Below are positions 33,001 through 43,745 of a DNA stretch of 64,000 nt, piece by piece. The position numbers and the translations under genes were made by a program. The DNA lies in NCBI RefSeq assembly GCF_037975245.1, contig NC_092576.1, positions 26,489,611 to 26,553,610 on the forward strand, in the 5' to 3' direction. Positions within the stretch are counted from its first letter, which is position 1, and each line of letters begins with the position of its first letter. The notes beneath the pieces are model-generated. The model was not told the DNA's origin. It searched no databases and worked only from the letters and a program-made list of their open reading frames with translations. Source of the DNA: Apostichopus japonicus (Eukaryota > Echinodermata > Holothuroidea > Aspidochirotida > Stichopodidae).

Positions 33001-36000
33001 CAAAAAGGATCAACCCATATAAATCAGGTGTCAGTGCTGTTGGTTGCTGGCTTTGTGTTAGTGCTATAGGTTTATATCCTACCATGAAAACTAAAACAAC
33101 ATATACATGGGAGTTGAATGACACTTGTAAAATATGCAAGAACGTTCACTTTAAGGTAATTTTCGTGTAGACAAATTCCATTAGATGTCATCGCACTTGA
33201 TTGGAATATTGAGACACAATGTACATGTTAATGCAGAACTGCTACTTCCCATTGCAGGTACACCGCTGATTATGTAAACCTCATTGAGGACGACATCAGC
33301 GATGATGAAGTCACCACTCATATCCTCAAGGAGAGCTTGTTGAGCCTAGAGGACGACAGGTAATAATATTTGGATGTATTGGTGCACCTGCTGAAAAGTG
33401 TGAAAGTACAGACCACCATCAGTGATGTTCAACACATGTACAGTTGGGCAGTAATTTTTATTCTCCACAATGTTTATTCTTTTCTAGTTCATTGCTACAT
33501 TCATTTGATTTTGCCCAGGAAACCTGAAACTACTATATATGCACACTGCAGTTGAAGAAATGGGATTCCTCCTGCCAAAATGTAGTAATTTTTAGAAGAC
33601 ATCTTGTCATTCCCATATTCTGAACTGTGCAGCTGAACTTTTGCTCATGCCAGTATGGTGGGAGCTATTTTTATCATGGGGCATCTATCACTCTGCATGT
33701 CCCACTATCTATATCACTATCTTTGCTAACAACTAGTTTCAAAGTACATACATGGATCAGTTTTGATGAAACTCAGTCACAGTGACAAAGGCTTTAGGTT
33801 TTAGATCGAGTTTAACGCCTCAATTCATATAACCTTCTGGTTTAACTAGCGGCACTCAGCCTTTTTCCAGTTGTGGGGCACTGGATTGTTTTCCCTACTC
33901 CATTGCTCATATCTACGGAGCATCACGCACATGACGGTCATAGGTCCGGTAGGTGACAATGACAAAGTATACATGTATGCATCTGTAGTATTTTGGATGT
34001 GGAGGTAATCTATATAGGGTCATTTGTGGCAATCTTGTGGAAACTGCCAAAAAATGCTTTTCCCTATACAGATTAAATTAGACGATTATGGCTGCTGGTC
34101 ACAATTAACACTGACAGTGATCCATATAGGGTGTTTAGTTCTAATGTCATATAACAGTCATTTTTAGACACGTTGCATAATTTGGGATAGACCATGTTAA
34201 ATGTGTCTCATACAGACTCAAGTTAATGTTGGTCAACATTATCTTTGACCAGTGGTTCACATGAAGTGAGTGTTTATGCAATTGACATGTTTTTTTTTTA
34301 GGCATTGGGTTAAAAGAAGTGCCATTTATGATATTGGATGATCATGAAGGTTGGTTATAATTATCATTGATCAGTGGTCCATACAGGCTGTTCAGGAAAT
34401 TAAAATCAAATTCATCTAGGGGTCATTTTGGGCCATTTTCATATTTTGGAAAAGGACACACAAAATGCTCTTATTACAGACTGAATTGAATGACCATAAT
34501 GTTGTCAACAATATCATTGACCAATGTTTCCATGTTCACATATTGGAGGTATGTAAAAGGTCATGTAGCGTTCATTTTCTGCCTAAAACGCTTCATTCTA
34601 GCTGTTTTGCATGTTTACAAAAAAAAAATGTTTTTCTTTTCTGCACTTTCAAATTAGTAGTATTTTTTTTTTATCACTATTAGGCCCTATTATGCAATCA
34701 TGTGGATAGAGTTCAGGGATCAAGGCCATTTTCAGACATTTCATGGAAATATGAAAAAACTCATGGGTGATTATAAAAATTGGTCAGAATAATTGACAAA
34801 TGGTCTCATAGGGGACATGTTCAGGAATATTGTTTACATCAAACAACTACACAATTATAATAGAATGATAATGTGATATTATTTAAATCACACGACGACA
34901 CATTTAATACAAACGATAATGTGATATTATTTACAACACACAACCACACATTTAATAGAATGTGTAATATTATTTACATTACACTAGAATGAAAATGTCA
35001 TAGCACTACTAATTGCTATGTAGGTATTTTCAACTGCCAATATACTTGCTCTTTCAGTGATCAAACAGCACTGCATGCCAAAGATGCAACAACTGGTCAC
35101 TACATGGCGGACAACAAATAAGGAGATTGAAACTGTTACAATCATCATTCGGCACAAGAGAATCTTCAAGACTGCCATAGCTGCAATAAATTGTCAGGCT
35201 GGTTTTTCGTTCTTAAGGGACCCTAATGTCCATTTCTCAGGCGAAGAGGCTGCAGACCTTGGGGGCCCAAAAAGAGAGTTTCAGGTATGTCTCTAAATTT
35301 CCTGAATTTAGATCTCCTGACTGACTATTATGTATTTACAACAGCAATATCCACCACACAAGACTGTAAACAAATCAACCCCTTTGGGGTCTGTTAATGC
35401 AAGAATGTTGTGCATTTACAACTAAGGGTGCTGCAGCTCCATGCATGAAATCCCACCAATTATCTGTGCTACATGCATATATGTTAAATTGATTAGCACA
35501 ACTAGGTTATATTGGTTTGCTGTGTCATATGGCTTGCCACTTGAATGAGGGAGCAGCATTTGGACTGAAGCCTCACTAGCCTGATAGTCTTGTGTCAATG
35601 CAAATGTAATGAATTATGGTTTTATAACATAACAAATTGCCCATGCCATGTTTGCTTTTGTTTTGACAGGTAAAAATATATCTAATGGCGAAGTAAACAT
35701 TAGACTGCATGTGTTCGACAGAATTTGACTTAAATGCAGCTTCCATTTATACAGACTTCTCCTGCAACAACTCCCACTTGTTGGAATATTTGAAGGAGAC
35801 CCACATTGCCTTTATCTTAGTCATAACATTGGCATGCTGGAGAAGGGGATCTACAAGCTTGCTGGACAGGCAATAGCCTGGAGTCTGCTGCATGATGGCC
35901 CAGGTTTCCCAGCATTTCATCCTTACCTGTTTGACATGATGTGTGGGGTCAGGGGGAACAACTCCATTAAAATCACGGACATTCGAGATGAGGAGGCACT

Positions 36001-37079
36001 CCGAAATATACAGATGGTAATTACTAGCTGAGCCACAAGGTTCATTATTTTTGGTGCTGTTGGTGTGTTTGCTGATGAGAAGTACACACTCAGTATATAT
36101 GTCACTATGTGCCAGAGTACCAGTGATTTGGCACAGTCCGAAGCATGTACTGCTGTGTAATAGTACACTAGCTGTAATGCGACACCTCGTAAAGAAGCAG
36201 TCCAGAATAATTGTATGTCTGAGTATGTATAAGGTGCCTTCCTATAGGGGTTCTCAAAGTGCTGTGACACAAATTCATACTTTGTTTATATCTATCCTTT
36301 GCACAATCACATTTTGTGTAATTGCTACTTAATTCTAGATCTTTTATTTGCACAGGTAATTATGTACAGGTAGTTATGCTCAGTTTCTCACCTGTTTCCT
36401 GATTAGCACTCTGAGTGAGTGACTGAGATAATGTTTTACCAATATTTATGACAAATTTTAGTCACTCCCCTTCCCCTACCCCATCATAATACCTAAAAAG
36501 GCTTGGTATGCCACCAAGTGGCCAAAAAGCTTATCCAAATGGTGAATGGGATGATGTATTCGTGCAGTAGCGTGATGAACCAGTGGTATGTATGGAATAT
36601 TAAGGAATATGGGGTTAAAGGTCATCCAATGGTCACTTTTATTCATCTTGCTGAGATTATGTCGTTATGACCAGTACATATGGGGTGTTTGGGAATTTGA
36701 GGTCAAAGGTAGTCTACTGGTCTTCGTAGTTCAACAGTAAAGAGTGCAAATATGCAGCAAATAAGTATTCTACCTTGACAGCCATGTAGGACTTGAACCA
36801 ATGTCAGATAGAACAGGACATCCAGCATTGTGTGGAAAAGGCCTATTAAAGACAAATCGTCATTGTTAATATTTAGTAAATATTACCCTAATTTACTAAA
36901 TGATAGATATTTGACCTACACAGATTGATGACTGCACAACGCAGAAGATGTTAGATGAGGTAACTGATAATGTTGGCAACTGGGCAGCTAACAACGCTTG
37001 CTCAAATATTTACCAGCTGACCATGCAGCAGAAGGAGCAAACAGTGCAAGAACTACTATCATGGAAGATTCTCTTGTAA
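25224..37079 (+). CDS. SAM-like/HECT-like multi-exon gene (G2E3-like family), truncated before the catalytic C-lobe
   Basis: Proposed exons: 25224-25289, 26448-26592, 27237-27337, 28393-28692, 29742-29857, 31194-31367, 33258-33359, 35058-35284, 35755-36016, 36924-37079. Introns are GT-AG, and phases agree from exon 1 through exon 7 and from exon 9 to 10. Exons 1-2 encode a SAM-like segment ([31 protein letters not shown]). Exon 4 has a conserved block before an acidic/Ser-Pro linker. Exons 8-10 match the HECT N-lobe ([43 protein letters not shown]). HECT proteins transfer ubiquitin through a C-lobe cysteine, absent here: the frame stops at 37077-37079, where an opposite-strand Helitron begins. 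Exon 8 does not fit the phase of either neighbour. Probably a degenerated member of an expanded family. Confidence 0.7.
26448..26592 (+). CDS. exon 2 of the HECT-like gene: SAM-like segment
   Basis: The acceptor TTTACAG ends at 26447. The exon is in phase with exon 1 (22 codons). It encodes [20 protein letters not shown] and [12 protein letters not shown], the pattern of the C-terminal helices of SAM-like domains (L-x2-L...LGI...G-x-R...I/L). The donor at 26593 is GTACCA, weaker than the others. SAM-like domains mediate protein contacts in this family. Confidence 0.6.
26720..27150. repeat. AT microsatellite with nested long palindromes in intron 2
   Basis: Runs of (TA)n alternate with a phrase (GATGGATATGTTCTTCACAA and its reverse complement). 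26957-27040 is a perfect 84-bp palindrome. A second inverted pair is formed by about 26798-26840 and 27065-27118. This should extrude hairpins and would be hard to sequence and copy. Confidence 0.9.
27470..28160. repeat. tandem ~140-bp repeats in intron 3
   Basis: GGTTGGGTTGGGCTTCATTC recurs at about 27477, 27619, 27766 and 27898 with intervening GGTCATCTAGTGGTCACTTT and AAAAAATGCTTCTTCTCC phrases. A fifth, more diverged unit runs to 28160. Related but scattered phrases appear in intron 7 (34010-34800) and intron 9 (36590-36720). Confidence 0.85.
28393..28692 (+). CDS. exon 4 of the HECT-like gene: conserved 100-codon block
   Basis: Exactly 300 nt, phase 0 at both ends, between a T-rich acceptor and donor GTTAGT. 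It encodes [20 protein letters not shown], then [20 protein letters not shown] and [17 protein letters not shown], ending [12 protein letters not shown]. The 'FPKLR-AGGFE' and 'IPLPP-GY/HSV' pattern is a recurrent central domain in the G2E3-like/HECT-like proteins of fishes and invertebrates. Its molecular role is not established to my knowledge. Confidence 0.7.
29742..29857 (+). CDS. exon 5 of the HECT-like gene: small C2HC-type zinc finger
   Basis: The exon encodes an acidic lead followed by [20 protein letters not shown] and C. The spacing C-x2-C-x11-H-x4-C is consistent with a UBZ-like/C2HC finger, a type that often binds ubiquitin; that would suit an E3-like protein. Ends in phase 2 and joins exon 6 to give an Arg-Asn-Glu junction. 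Confidence 0.55.
34010..34800. repeat. diverged copies of the intron-3 repeat in intron 7
   Basis: Phrases such as AAAAAATGCTTTTCCCTATA, CAGATTAAATTAGACGATTA and GGGTGTTTAG match the ~140-bp units of 27470-28160 at lower identity and without a strict period, as expected for an older version of the same repeat. Confidence 0.5.
35058..36016 (+). CDS. exons 8 and 9 of the HECT-like gene: HECT N-lobe, with phase conflict
   Basis: Exon 8 (35058-35284) carries [20 protein letters not shown], then [19 protein letters not shown] and PKREFQ. Exon 9 (35755-36016) carries [16 protein letters not shown] and [20 protein letters not shown], with [20 protein letters not shown]. Both are clear HECT N-lobe sequence. 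However, exon 7 ends in phase 2 whereas exon 8 needs phase 1, and exon 8 ends in phase 0 whereas exon 9 needs phase 2. Exon 7 joins exon 9 in frame if exon 8 is skipped. Either small exons are missed, or the gene carries frame damage. Confidence 0.65.
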
Positions 37080-37080
37080 T

Positions 37081-38960
37081 TCATCTCATTTCAACATTAA
37101 CTGTTTCTTCTACCTTCATTTTAGATTCATTTAGTTCCAATATATCAAGGCCGTTCATGGTTGTGGCTCTACTAAATGCTACATAATGTGCATGTGGCAT
37201 AACCCTTGAACCCATGTGAACAGCAACTTCTGCAAGTGTATCTCCTTTTGCCTTATGAATAGTCTTTGCAGAAGCTGGTCTAAGGGGAAACTGTTGTCTT
37301 ACTGCCATGATCTTTCTCTTGGTTACAAGGAATGTTCTCTTGATTGCGAAAATAATTTGAGTTAATTCATGAACAGTAAAAACTGTTTCCATAAAGTTTG
37401 GTGTCCAGGTCCGTAACCGCTGCGCAGACTTAAGAATATCCATTGATCCATTACAGGTTTTAGCTGGAAAAGATCTCCCATAATTAATCTACTACGTGTT
37501 TGCCAGTTCATATTTTGTAATTCTGCATCTGTATATGTGCGATTGTCGACCAATTGACCAAGAACTTTTAGCAAATCGAACCATCGAGTATCTGCTGCTG
37601 AGAGGGATACAAAATATGTGGGAAATCCAAGCTGTCTGACCATTGCTAGGAGGTCTTTCTTCCTTTTTTTCAAGATATGGTGGTGAATTCGTGATACTCC
37701 TAAAAATCCTGTAACCCTCATCTAATTTTGCAAGATTATTCATTGTACCCTGCTCCAAACTGTGACTAGCTGTAAACTTTTTACCATTTGTCTTACATCT
37801 CCTTATAGCGATTTTAACTTTGTCAGAAATCTGTTTCATTTGTATCTTCTTTAAGTGTGCAAGTAGTTACACGTCTATCCACACTTCGTAGTTCCCATTT
37901 ACATATTTTAGAGAAATGAAGTGGTAGCTGTGGCTCTATTCCTCTTTGGCCACAAAATATTGTTGGAAAAGCAAGATATTCTGCATCTGGGTCATGGAAA
38001 AAAGAAATCGGTGTGCTATTTTCCCCAGGAGCTATAGTCATAACCTGACCGCTATCATATTCTGAAGCTGTTAGTGATAATGTAGAAGGGAATATGTATA
38101 AACTATACATATTCCCTTCTACATTATCACTAACTTCATCAAATGTGTCAGTGTTTATGCAATCACCTTGTTGTTGTTCATCTTGTTCTTTAGACATAAC
38201 TTGCATTTCATATGATATGACCTTTTAGCCATTCTGGTGTTATTTGAACTTGCAATTCTTGGAAGAGAAATCCGTTGTTTATAAACCAGTGCAAAGCTGT
38301 CGGTCTTTTAACTTTTAACGGTCTGACATTTTCAACGTAGGCACTAGATAAGTATATTAAACGTTTCTTCAACTTGATTGGTATTGTCTCAGATAAACAG
38401 AGACGTCTAGGCAACTGGAACATTTACAACGTTTCCTTTTAGAGACAATTGTTCCCCTCTGGGTAATTCTCTCAATTGTATGAATGGTATTCTAGGAGAC
38501 AATAACCTTTCTTCAAGATTACAGAGGTTGAGTTCTTCTGGTTTACTTTGAAATCCTCCATGATTTGCTATAGACCTCTTAGGGACTTTACCCATGTAAT
38601 ACAAAGCCACTCTTTACCACCAACTGATAAATAACCACTACGACACTGGTCCAGTATGTTATGTGGTAACCCTGAATCATCTCATAGTTCACAAACATGT
38701 TTAAACCAAGTCTGCTGACAGCAGGTGCAAAATAACTAGGACCATTCTTAATTTTCTTATAGAACATTTTGTGAAGATCTACAGTTTAAAAGACTTGACT
38801 CTTTTGTTACTTCTTTCTTCTTGATTTTTTGTCACTTTAGATTTTGTTGAAACTTTCTGACCCTGAGATTTGTTTGGCTCCTTTTTAGATGGAATGATTT
38901 CTTTTCTTTTTCTCTTTGGGTAATTTCGTGCTGCTTCTTGTTTTCTAAAGCTGCTGATGT
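37081..38960 (-). pseudogene. Helitron RepHel, internally deleted and broken, minus strand
   Basis: Read on the minus strand: a Lys-rich N-terminus (about 38960-38795), the LEERLLSPRIPFIQLRELPR block of the DUF6570-type region (38610-38407), LPRRL...IKLKKRL (38423-38208), IAPGENSTPISFFHDPDAE (38206-37823), DEGYRIFRSITNSPPYLE, LLAMVRQLGFPTYFVSLSAA of the Helitron replication-initiator region, then without the HUH catalytic part a direct jump into PIF1-like helicase sequence (GDLFQLKPVMDQWIF, near 37460) and its end (FPLRPASAKTIHKAKGDTL; YVAFSRATTMNGL). Several frame changes occur. It cannot transpose by itself. Its last codon is one base from the HECT-like stop. Helitron 3' terminal hairpin and CTRR were not identified. 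Confidence 0.85.
38070..38134. repeat. perfect 31-bp inverted repeat with 3-nt loop inside the Helitron frame
   Basis: GTTAGTGATAATGTAGAAGG and the next 11 bases (38070-38100) are repeated exactly in reverse complement at 38104-38134, separated by AAC. Because one arm continues a recognised Helitron reading frame, the structure looks like a recent fold-back duplication inside the frame. Confidence 0.95.
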
Positions 38961-40660
38961 TTTGAACTAGGTGAACTGGAAGTCAGGTGCTGTTTATGAT
39001 AGGATGCTGGACCTACCTTTTAAATGTTCCTTTGCTGGCAATTTTTAAATTGAAAATATCAAAACCATTCATATTGACTGATGCAGAATGGGCAGACATG
39101 ACGGATTGGATTGCTATTGGTCTTATCTCTTAAAATAAAGATTTGGCCAATATGTGCAAGTGATTAACAAGATCTGGTATGGAAGAAAAATATAACAGTA
39201 TAGCTTTACCATTTTCTGTCGAAAGTCCTACATCACTCCTGCTATCGGAATAAAAAATTCCATATTTGTTAGCATTATTTTAAATAATGCTATCATGTAG
39301 CCTCCAAAAACCATAACACTGTATTTTGAAATACAAAAAGCATGTTGCACGACATGGCTCTAGAATTGAAGAATCACATCCATCATGAAAAAGCTTCCCA
39401 TATATTGTTTCACAATATCTATATTATGGTAAGATTTTATAAACTTGCACTGGGAGATCATTTGTAGTTAAAAATTCAGACACGTGGAGTGAATTAGAAG
39501 CACTTTATCGACACAGGAAGTTGTCATGACATCATAGATGTTGATAAAGCTAAGAGAAACCAGAGCATTACACGAACACTTGCCTTACAGCTGTGTCACT
39601 AGAAAATCTTGCATTGCCTTGATGAAGGGAACCTAATACTATATTATTGAGATGTCTGGCATAAGAGGCCTTAGCGGCAACATATTGTTTTCATTTCCTG
39701 GGCATTTTAACCTAGCCGACCAAGGCTAATTTGTAGAATAAAACATAACTTTTGAGTTCCTTGTTAAGTTTTCAAGTCTGATTGATCAGGTTGGTTTTTA
39801 TATCAAAGTCTGAAAACAGCTGAGGTTATATAAATGGCCAAACTGTGTTTTTTGCAAGCTTCAAGTATTTCACTCCACCTCTTTTGAACTCAAAGAAATG
39901 AAACTATAGTTTAAAACTGAACAAACTGTAAAGTAAAGCTGATTTTTATAAAACTCAACATTTTCAAATTTTTTGGCCAAACTTATACTTTACCTTGAAG
40001 AATGGATCTTGTCAATTACCAGAAAACCTGGGGATCTGAAAGAAAAGAAAATATGACAATAACATAAGTCCATTGAACAGGCAGATGTTGTAGCACCAAG
40101 AAGCAACATTTTACAAGTATTCAACCCAAATGATCTTCATGTCAGCCTTCAGGAATGACAACTTCTTGTATACGTTTAACAAGTAATTAGTTGTCTGAAT
40201 TTTTGTCACATAAATTCAAACACCATCCAGGGGGTGAAAACAGGGACTTATAGTTACATGATAACACTTTTAACCAACACAGCAAAAGATGATAAATATT
40301 TAACTAATTATAGGAATATTTACGGGCCCAAATCACAATAACATAGCTGTGTACCCTGTTTGGTTTATTCTTCTCAGCACGAAATACTAGAAAACAAACA
40401 AACTAATGCACCTATTTATTGCATTAGTACATTCTAAGACGAATTGTTATACAAAATTGAATTTGCAGAATTCTTTCATTTAACATAAACTGGAATATCA
40501 CTCTAGACTATTTAGCCTACTACAAAAAGGAAAATCTTTGTAATTGCAGATATTTTGTTCATTTCACAGAATTGTGTCTTAAATACAAGAGATTTAACTG
40601 TTTAATAGCCTTTAATCCTAAAACGCTGTGACTAATAGCATAGGTTAAAAATAAAATAAA
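38961..40660. other. A+T-rich stretch without recognised coding
   Basis: There is no long open frame. Part may be the 5' region of the Helitron, but I could not recognise its 5' TC end. Confidence 0.45.
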
Positions 40661-42290
40661 TACTGAAGGTCGTAAATGGCCAAATTAAAACCGAACATCT
40701 CGAATTGAAAAAATTCTACCTGCCAGACTTGAAAAGGCTTTACTACAAAGAGGAAAATCATCACAATTAGCAAAAACATAAAATTAGAAGCAAACATAAG
40801 TATAATAGATCATATAATGCTAACTGTGAGACTCGAGAAGGCTAGGCCTCCTAGACCTATGTGACTGTTAACCTAGTCCCATGTTAGAATAGGTACAAAA
40901 TAGATCTTTATTTGTTTAGAACGTATGCTAACTGTGAGACTCGAGGAGGCTAGGCCTCCTAGACCTATGTGACTGTTAACCTAGTCCCATGTTAGACTAG
41001 GTTACAAAACAGATCTTTTTTTGTCTACAACTAAGACTAGCCCAACAAAAAGGAAAATCATCGCAATTGGCAAAAATATAAATGTGTAAGCCTAGATAGT
41101 TAATGTCCAAATTAGAAGCGAACATCTAGAATAACATGCAATGTACGAAAGGACGTGGATGACAACGGCCAAATTAGCAGGGTCAACAACTAGCGCATAT
41201 CCTAGATTGATAAAGCTAGGCCTATCGACCTAAGCTACTGTAGACAGTTAAAAGCCCCGAAGCTGACCAAGGGTTGGCCTAGACTAGCCCGAATAAAACT
41301 AGGTCGCAAACAAATTTCAAGTTGCCGAGATATAGACTAGGACTAGGTTACGCTAGCTACCAAAAAAAAGAAGTTACACATGTTTTGCTAAATTAGAATA
41401 GCCGAACAACTTGGCCTAGATCGTATTCTAGATGCCCCGTTGAGAAAGCTATGCCTATGGACCTAAGTCACTGTCTGGTCTACACTGGTTAAAACTAGCT
41501 AGCCTACCAAACAAATTTCAAGTTGCCGAGATATAGACTAGGACTCAGTTACGCTAGCTACAAAAAAAGTTACAGAGATGCAACTGCCAAATTAGAAGAG
41601 GCGAAAAACTAGACCATATCTTAGATGCCGCATCAAGAAAGCTTGGTCTATCGACCTCAGATACTGTAGACTGTTAATACACCCAAACTGACCTACACTA
41701 GCCTAAGTAAAACTAGCTAGCAAACAAATATCAAGTTGCCAAGATACAAACACAGAAGGTCGTCGGGACAAAGCTATGATCAAGCCTTATGGAGATATCG
41801 TCATTACAAAAATTAGGCCTAGCATAGGCTTAGATCTACATCCAGTTCAACAGAACTAGCCTAGCGAAAATAGGCCTAGCCTAACCCGAATCAGATGATA
41901 ACCCCGACAATGAAGATAACCATAACGGAACTAGGCTACTCCATTTTGACGAAAACCTTTCAAGAAAGGTTGAAACGGACAGTCGATTTTGTTAAACCCA
42001 TTGTGTGGAGATTTTAGGGTTAGGCTAGGACTATGTTACGCTAGCTACCCAAAAAATTACCGATATAGAAACACGGAAGGTCGTACATGACAATGTCATG
42101 ATAACAGGTTATAAGCCTATAGATATCGTCATTGTAAAATTATACGTAACCTAGGCCCTAGGCTTCACATTTTAGGTTAGGCTACGACTATGTTACGCTA
42201 GCTCAAAAAAAAAAGGTTACCGATATACAAACACGGAAGGTCGTACATGACAATGTCATGTTAACAGGTTATAGCCTACAATCGTCGACA
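40660..42290. repeat. local array of diverged tandem repeats rich in CTAGGC and GCTAGC
   Basis: GCTAACTGTGAGACTCGAG units start at 40819 and 40927 (108-bp period, high identity). AAATTTCAAGTTGCCGAGAT recurs near 41307, 41508 and (diverged) 41721. ACACGGAAGGTCGTACATGA recurs near 42068 and 42232. Several motifs (GGTTACGCTAGCTA, GACTAGGCC-like) are common to all. No coding frame was found. Confidence 0.8.
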
Positions 42291-42362
42291 AATATAGATG
42301 GGACACCCCACTCCCCGTATCAATGTTGCAGTTTCTGAGCGCTTCTGGCTACAACATTGAAC
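42278..42362. repeat. 85-bp direct repeat, left copy
   Basis: ACAATCGTCGACAAATATAG and the following bases to ACAACATTGAAC match 47621-47705 with about five differences. It is followed here by a run of G. The two copies are 5.3 kb apart and frame the LTR, Tc1-like and Rep-like elements. Confidence 0.85.
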
Positions 42363-42723
42363 GGGGGGGGGGGGGTAAGGGGGCGCGCTTAAACCAATAT
42401 CGCTCGTTGCTGCTCATACTGTCCCATCATTTTTGTCGAGGATTGTCTGAATGGCTGTACAGCGGTTCATTGGTGTATATATCGAGGTCTAAGCTGCCCC
42501 AAGCGTGCGCGATAGCAATAGTTGTTAATATTAACAAGTCGCAATTGCTGATTCATTGGAGGAATTAGGTCGAACCTAATATTCAATAGGCACGCATCTT
42601 TCAGCGAATAATTTCACAAGAAAAACATAATATTTTCGATCCGTTTCTTTCATTTATTTCGTATGTATCTTATACTGGTTTCTTACTGATGTATCAAATT
42701 AAATGTCCTAATATATGTACATA
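42363..42723. other. non-coding stretch after a G-run
   Basis: It starts with a run of about 11 G, then A+T-rich sequence. There is no coding or transposon motif. Confidence 0.4.
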
Positions 42724-43256
42724 TGTTATGTAACCCACTTATTCATACATAACTGGAACTCGCCAACAAAGTGTTTCTGCGGACTTCATGAATATTCATA
42801 ACTTACTGGAACATTCCTTTACACTCCGGGGATAAAAGCCACAGACGCCCGATTGAGCGCCCTCTCCGTTTTCTCCGTTCGTTCCGTTCAGAGGTTGCCA
42901 CACCTCTGATGGTTCCTTGGCATTGATTACTGTGCCCATTTTAAACACAGTATATATTTAACTCTATACTTTTGTCGGAACTCCGACCTACTCACTCTAT
43001 CTGAACTTTATCTACATCCAGCCGAACTACTTCTAAAGCAAACCTGGACACTATCCGCCTAGCACTATAAGGTAACTCAAGAAATAAGCAGAAACTCTCC
43101 CCCGGTTCTCCAAGTCCAGAAAGACGTTAATTGAATTAAGAATCTATAGTTATGTATTATGTTCATATTTATACTTTGTTCTGCCATGTAAATAGCTTAT
43201 TAAATGCTTTAAACTGATCTGTTCTCCACATTAAGTCTGAGAACGGTCACGTAACA
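42724..43256 (+). mobile_element. probable solo LTR (~533 bp)
   Basis: The segment begins TGTTATGTAAC and ends TCACGTAACA, the short inverted TG...CA ends expected of an LTR. It is flanked by CATA on both sides (a 4-bp match; a 5-bp ACATA reading is also possible with slightly different ends). Inside are a TATA-like GGGATAAAAGCC near 42836, a C/T-rich initiator-like region, and an ATTAAA-type signal near 43200 before the 3' end. No gag-pol sequence is next to it. Family cannot be assigned; the orientation follows the TATA-then-polyA order. Confidence 0.55.
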
Positions 43257-43745
43257 CATATTACACTTAATTCCGTGTGAGAGGTAAATAGTAAATAAAT
43301 GATAGCATGATTTTAACAGAAATTCTTGAGTTTTTCTTTATAAACTCTCAGGATAAGAAAGAAGATTAATGTTAATTAGTGTCCGGTGTAAATTTTATTG
43401 TGGGCTAGGTGGGTTGGGGGCGCTTAAGGCAAGAAGGGGTTCACAATTTCAATGTGCTTCAATACAATAGCCCCAGAAAATTATGTCAGAAAGTTTAGTT
43501 GTATATATGTTTCCAGGGCAACCCTGGGCAGCAAGCAACTTGTGGATGTACAATGACGGATTTCTCAATTGAGCTGTCAATACTATTGATTAGCTTCTAA
43601 ACAACGGAAAGCCGCCCATTGTATGATGCATGTAAGCTTTTAATACATCGGTTAGTGGTGTAAGAATTCTCCAAAGTGTTAGTTTATAGACATATAGCCT
43701 CATTGCTACACACGAAACATCTACAACAACTACACCATTTTACAA

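Noticed and set aside
37060-37085. Helitron 3' end (hairpin followed by CTRR) at the junction with the HECT-like exon
   Set aside because: The minus-strand sequence near the junction lacks a clear short hairpin and CTRR, so the true Helitron end is not placed.
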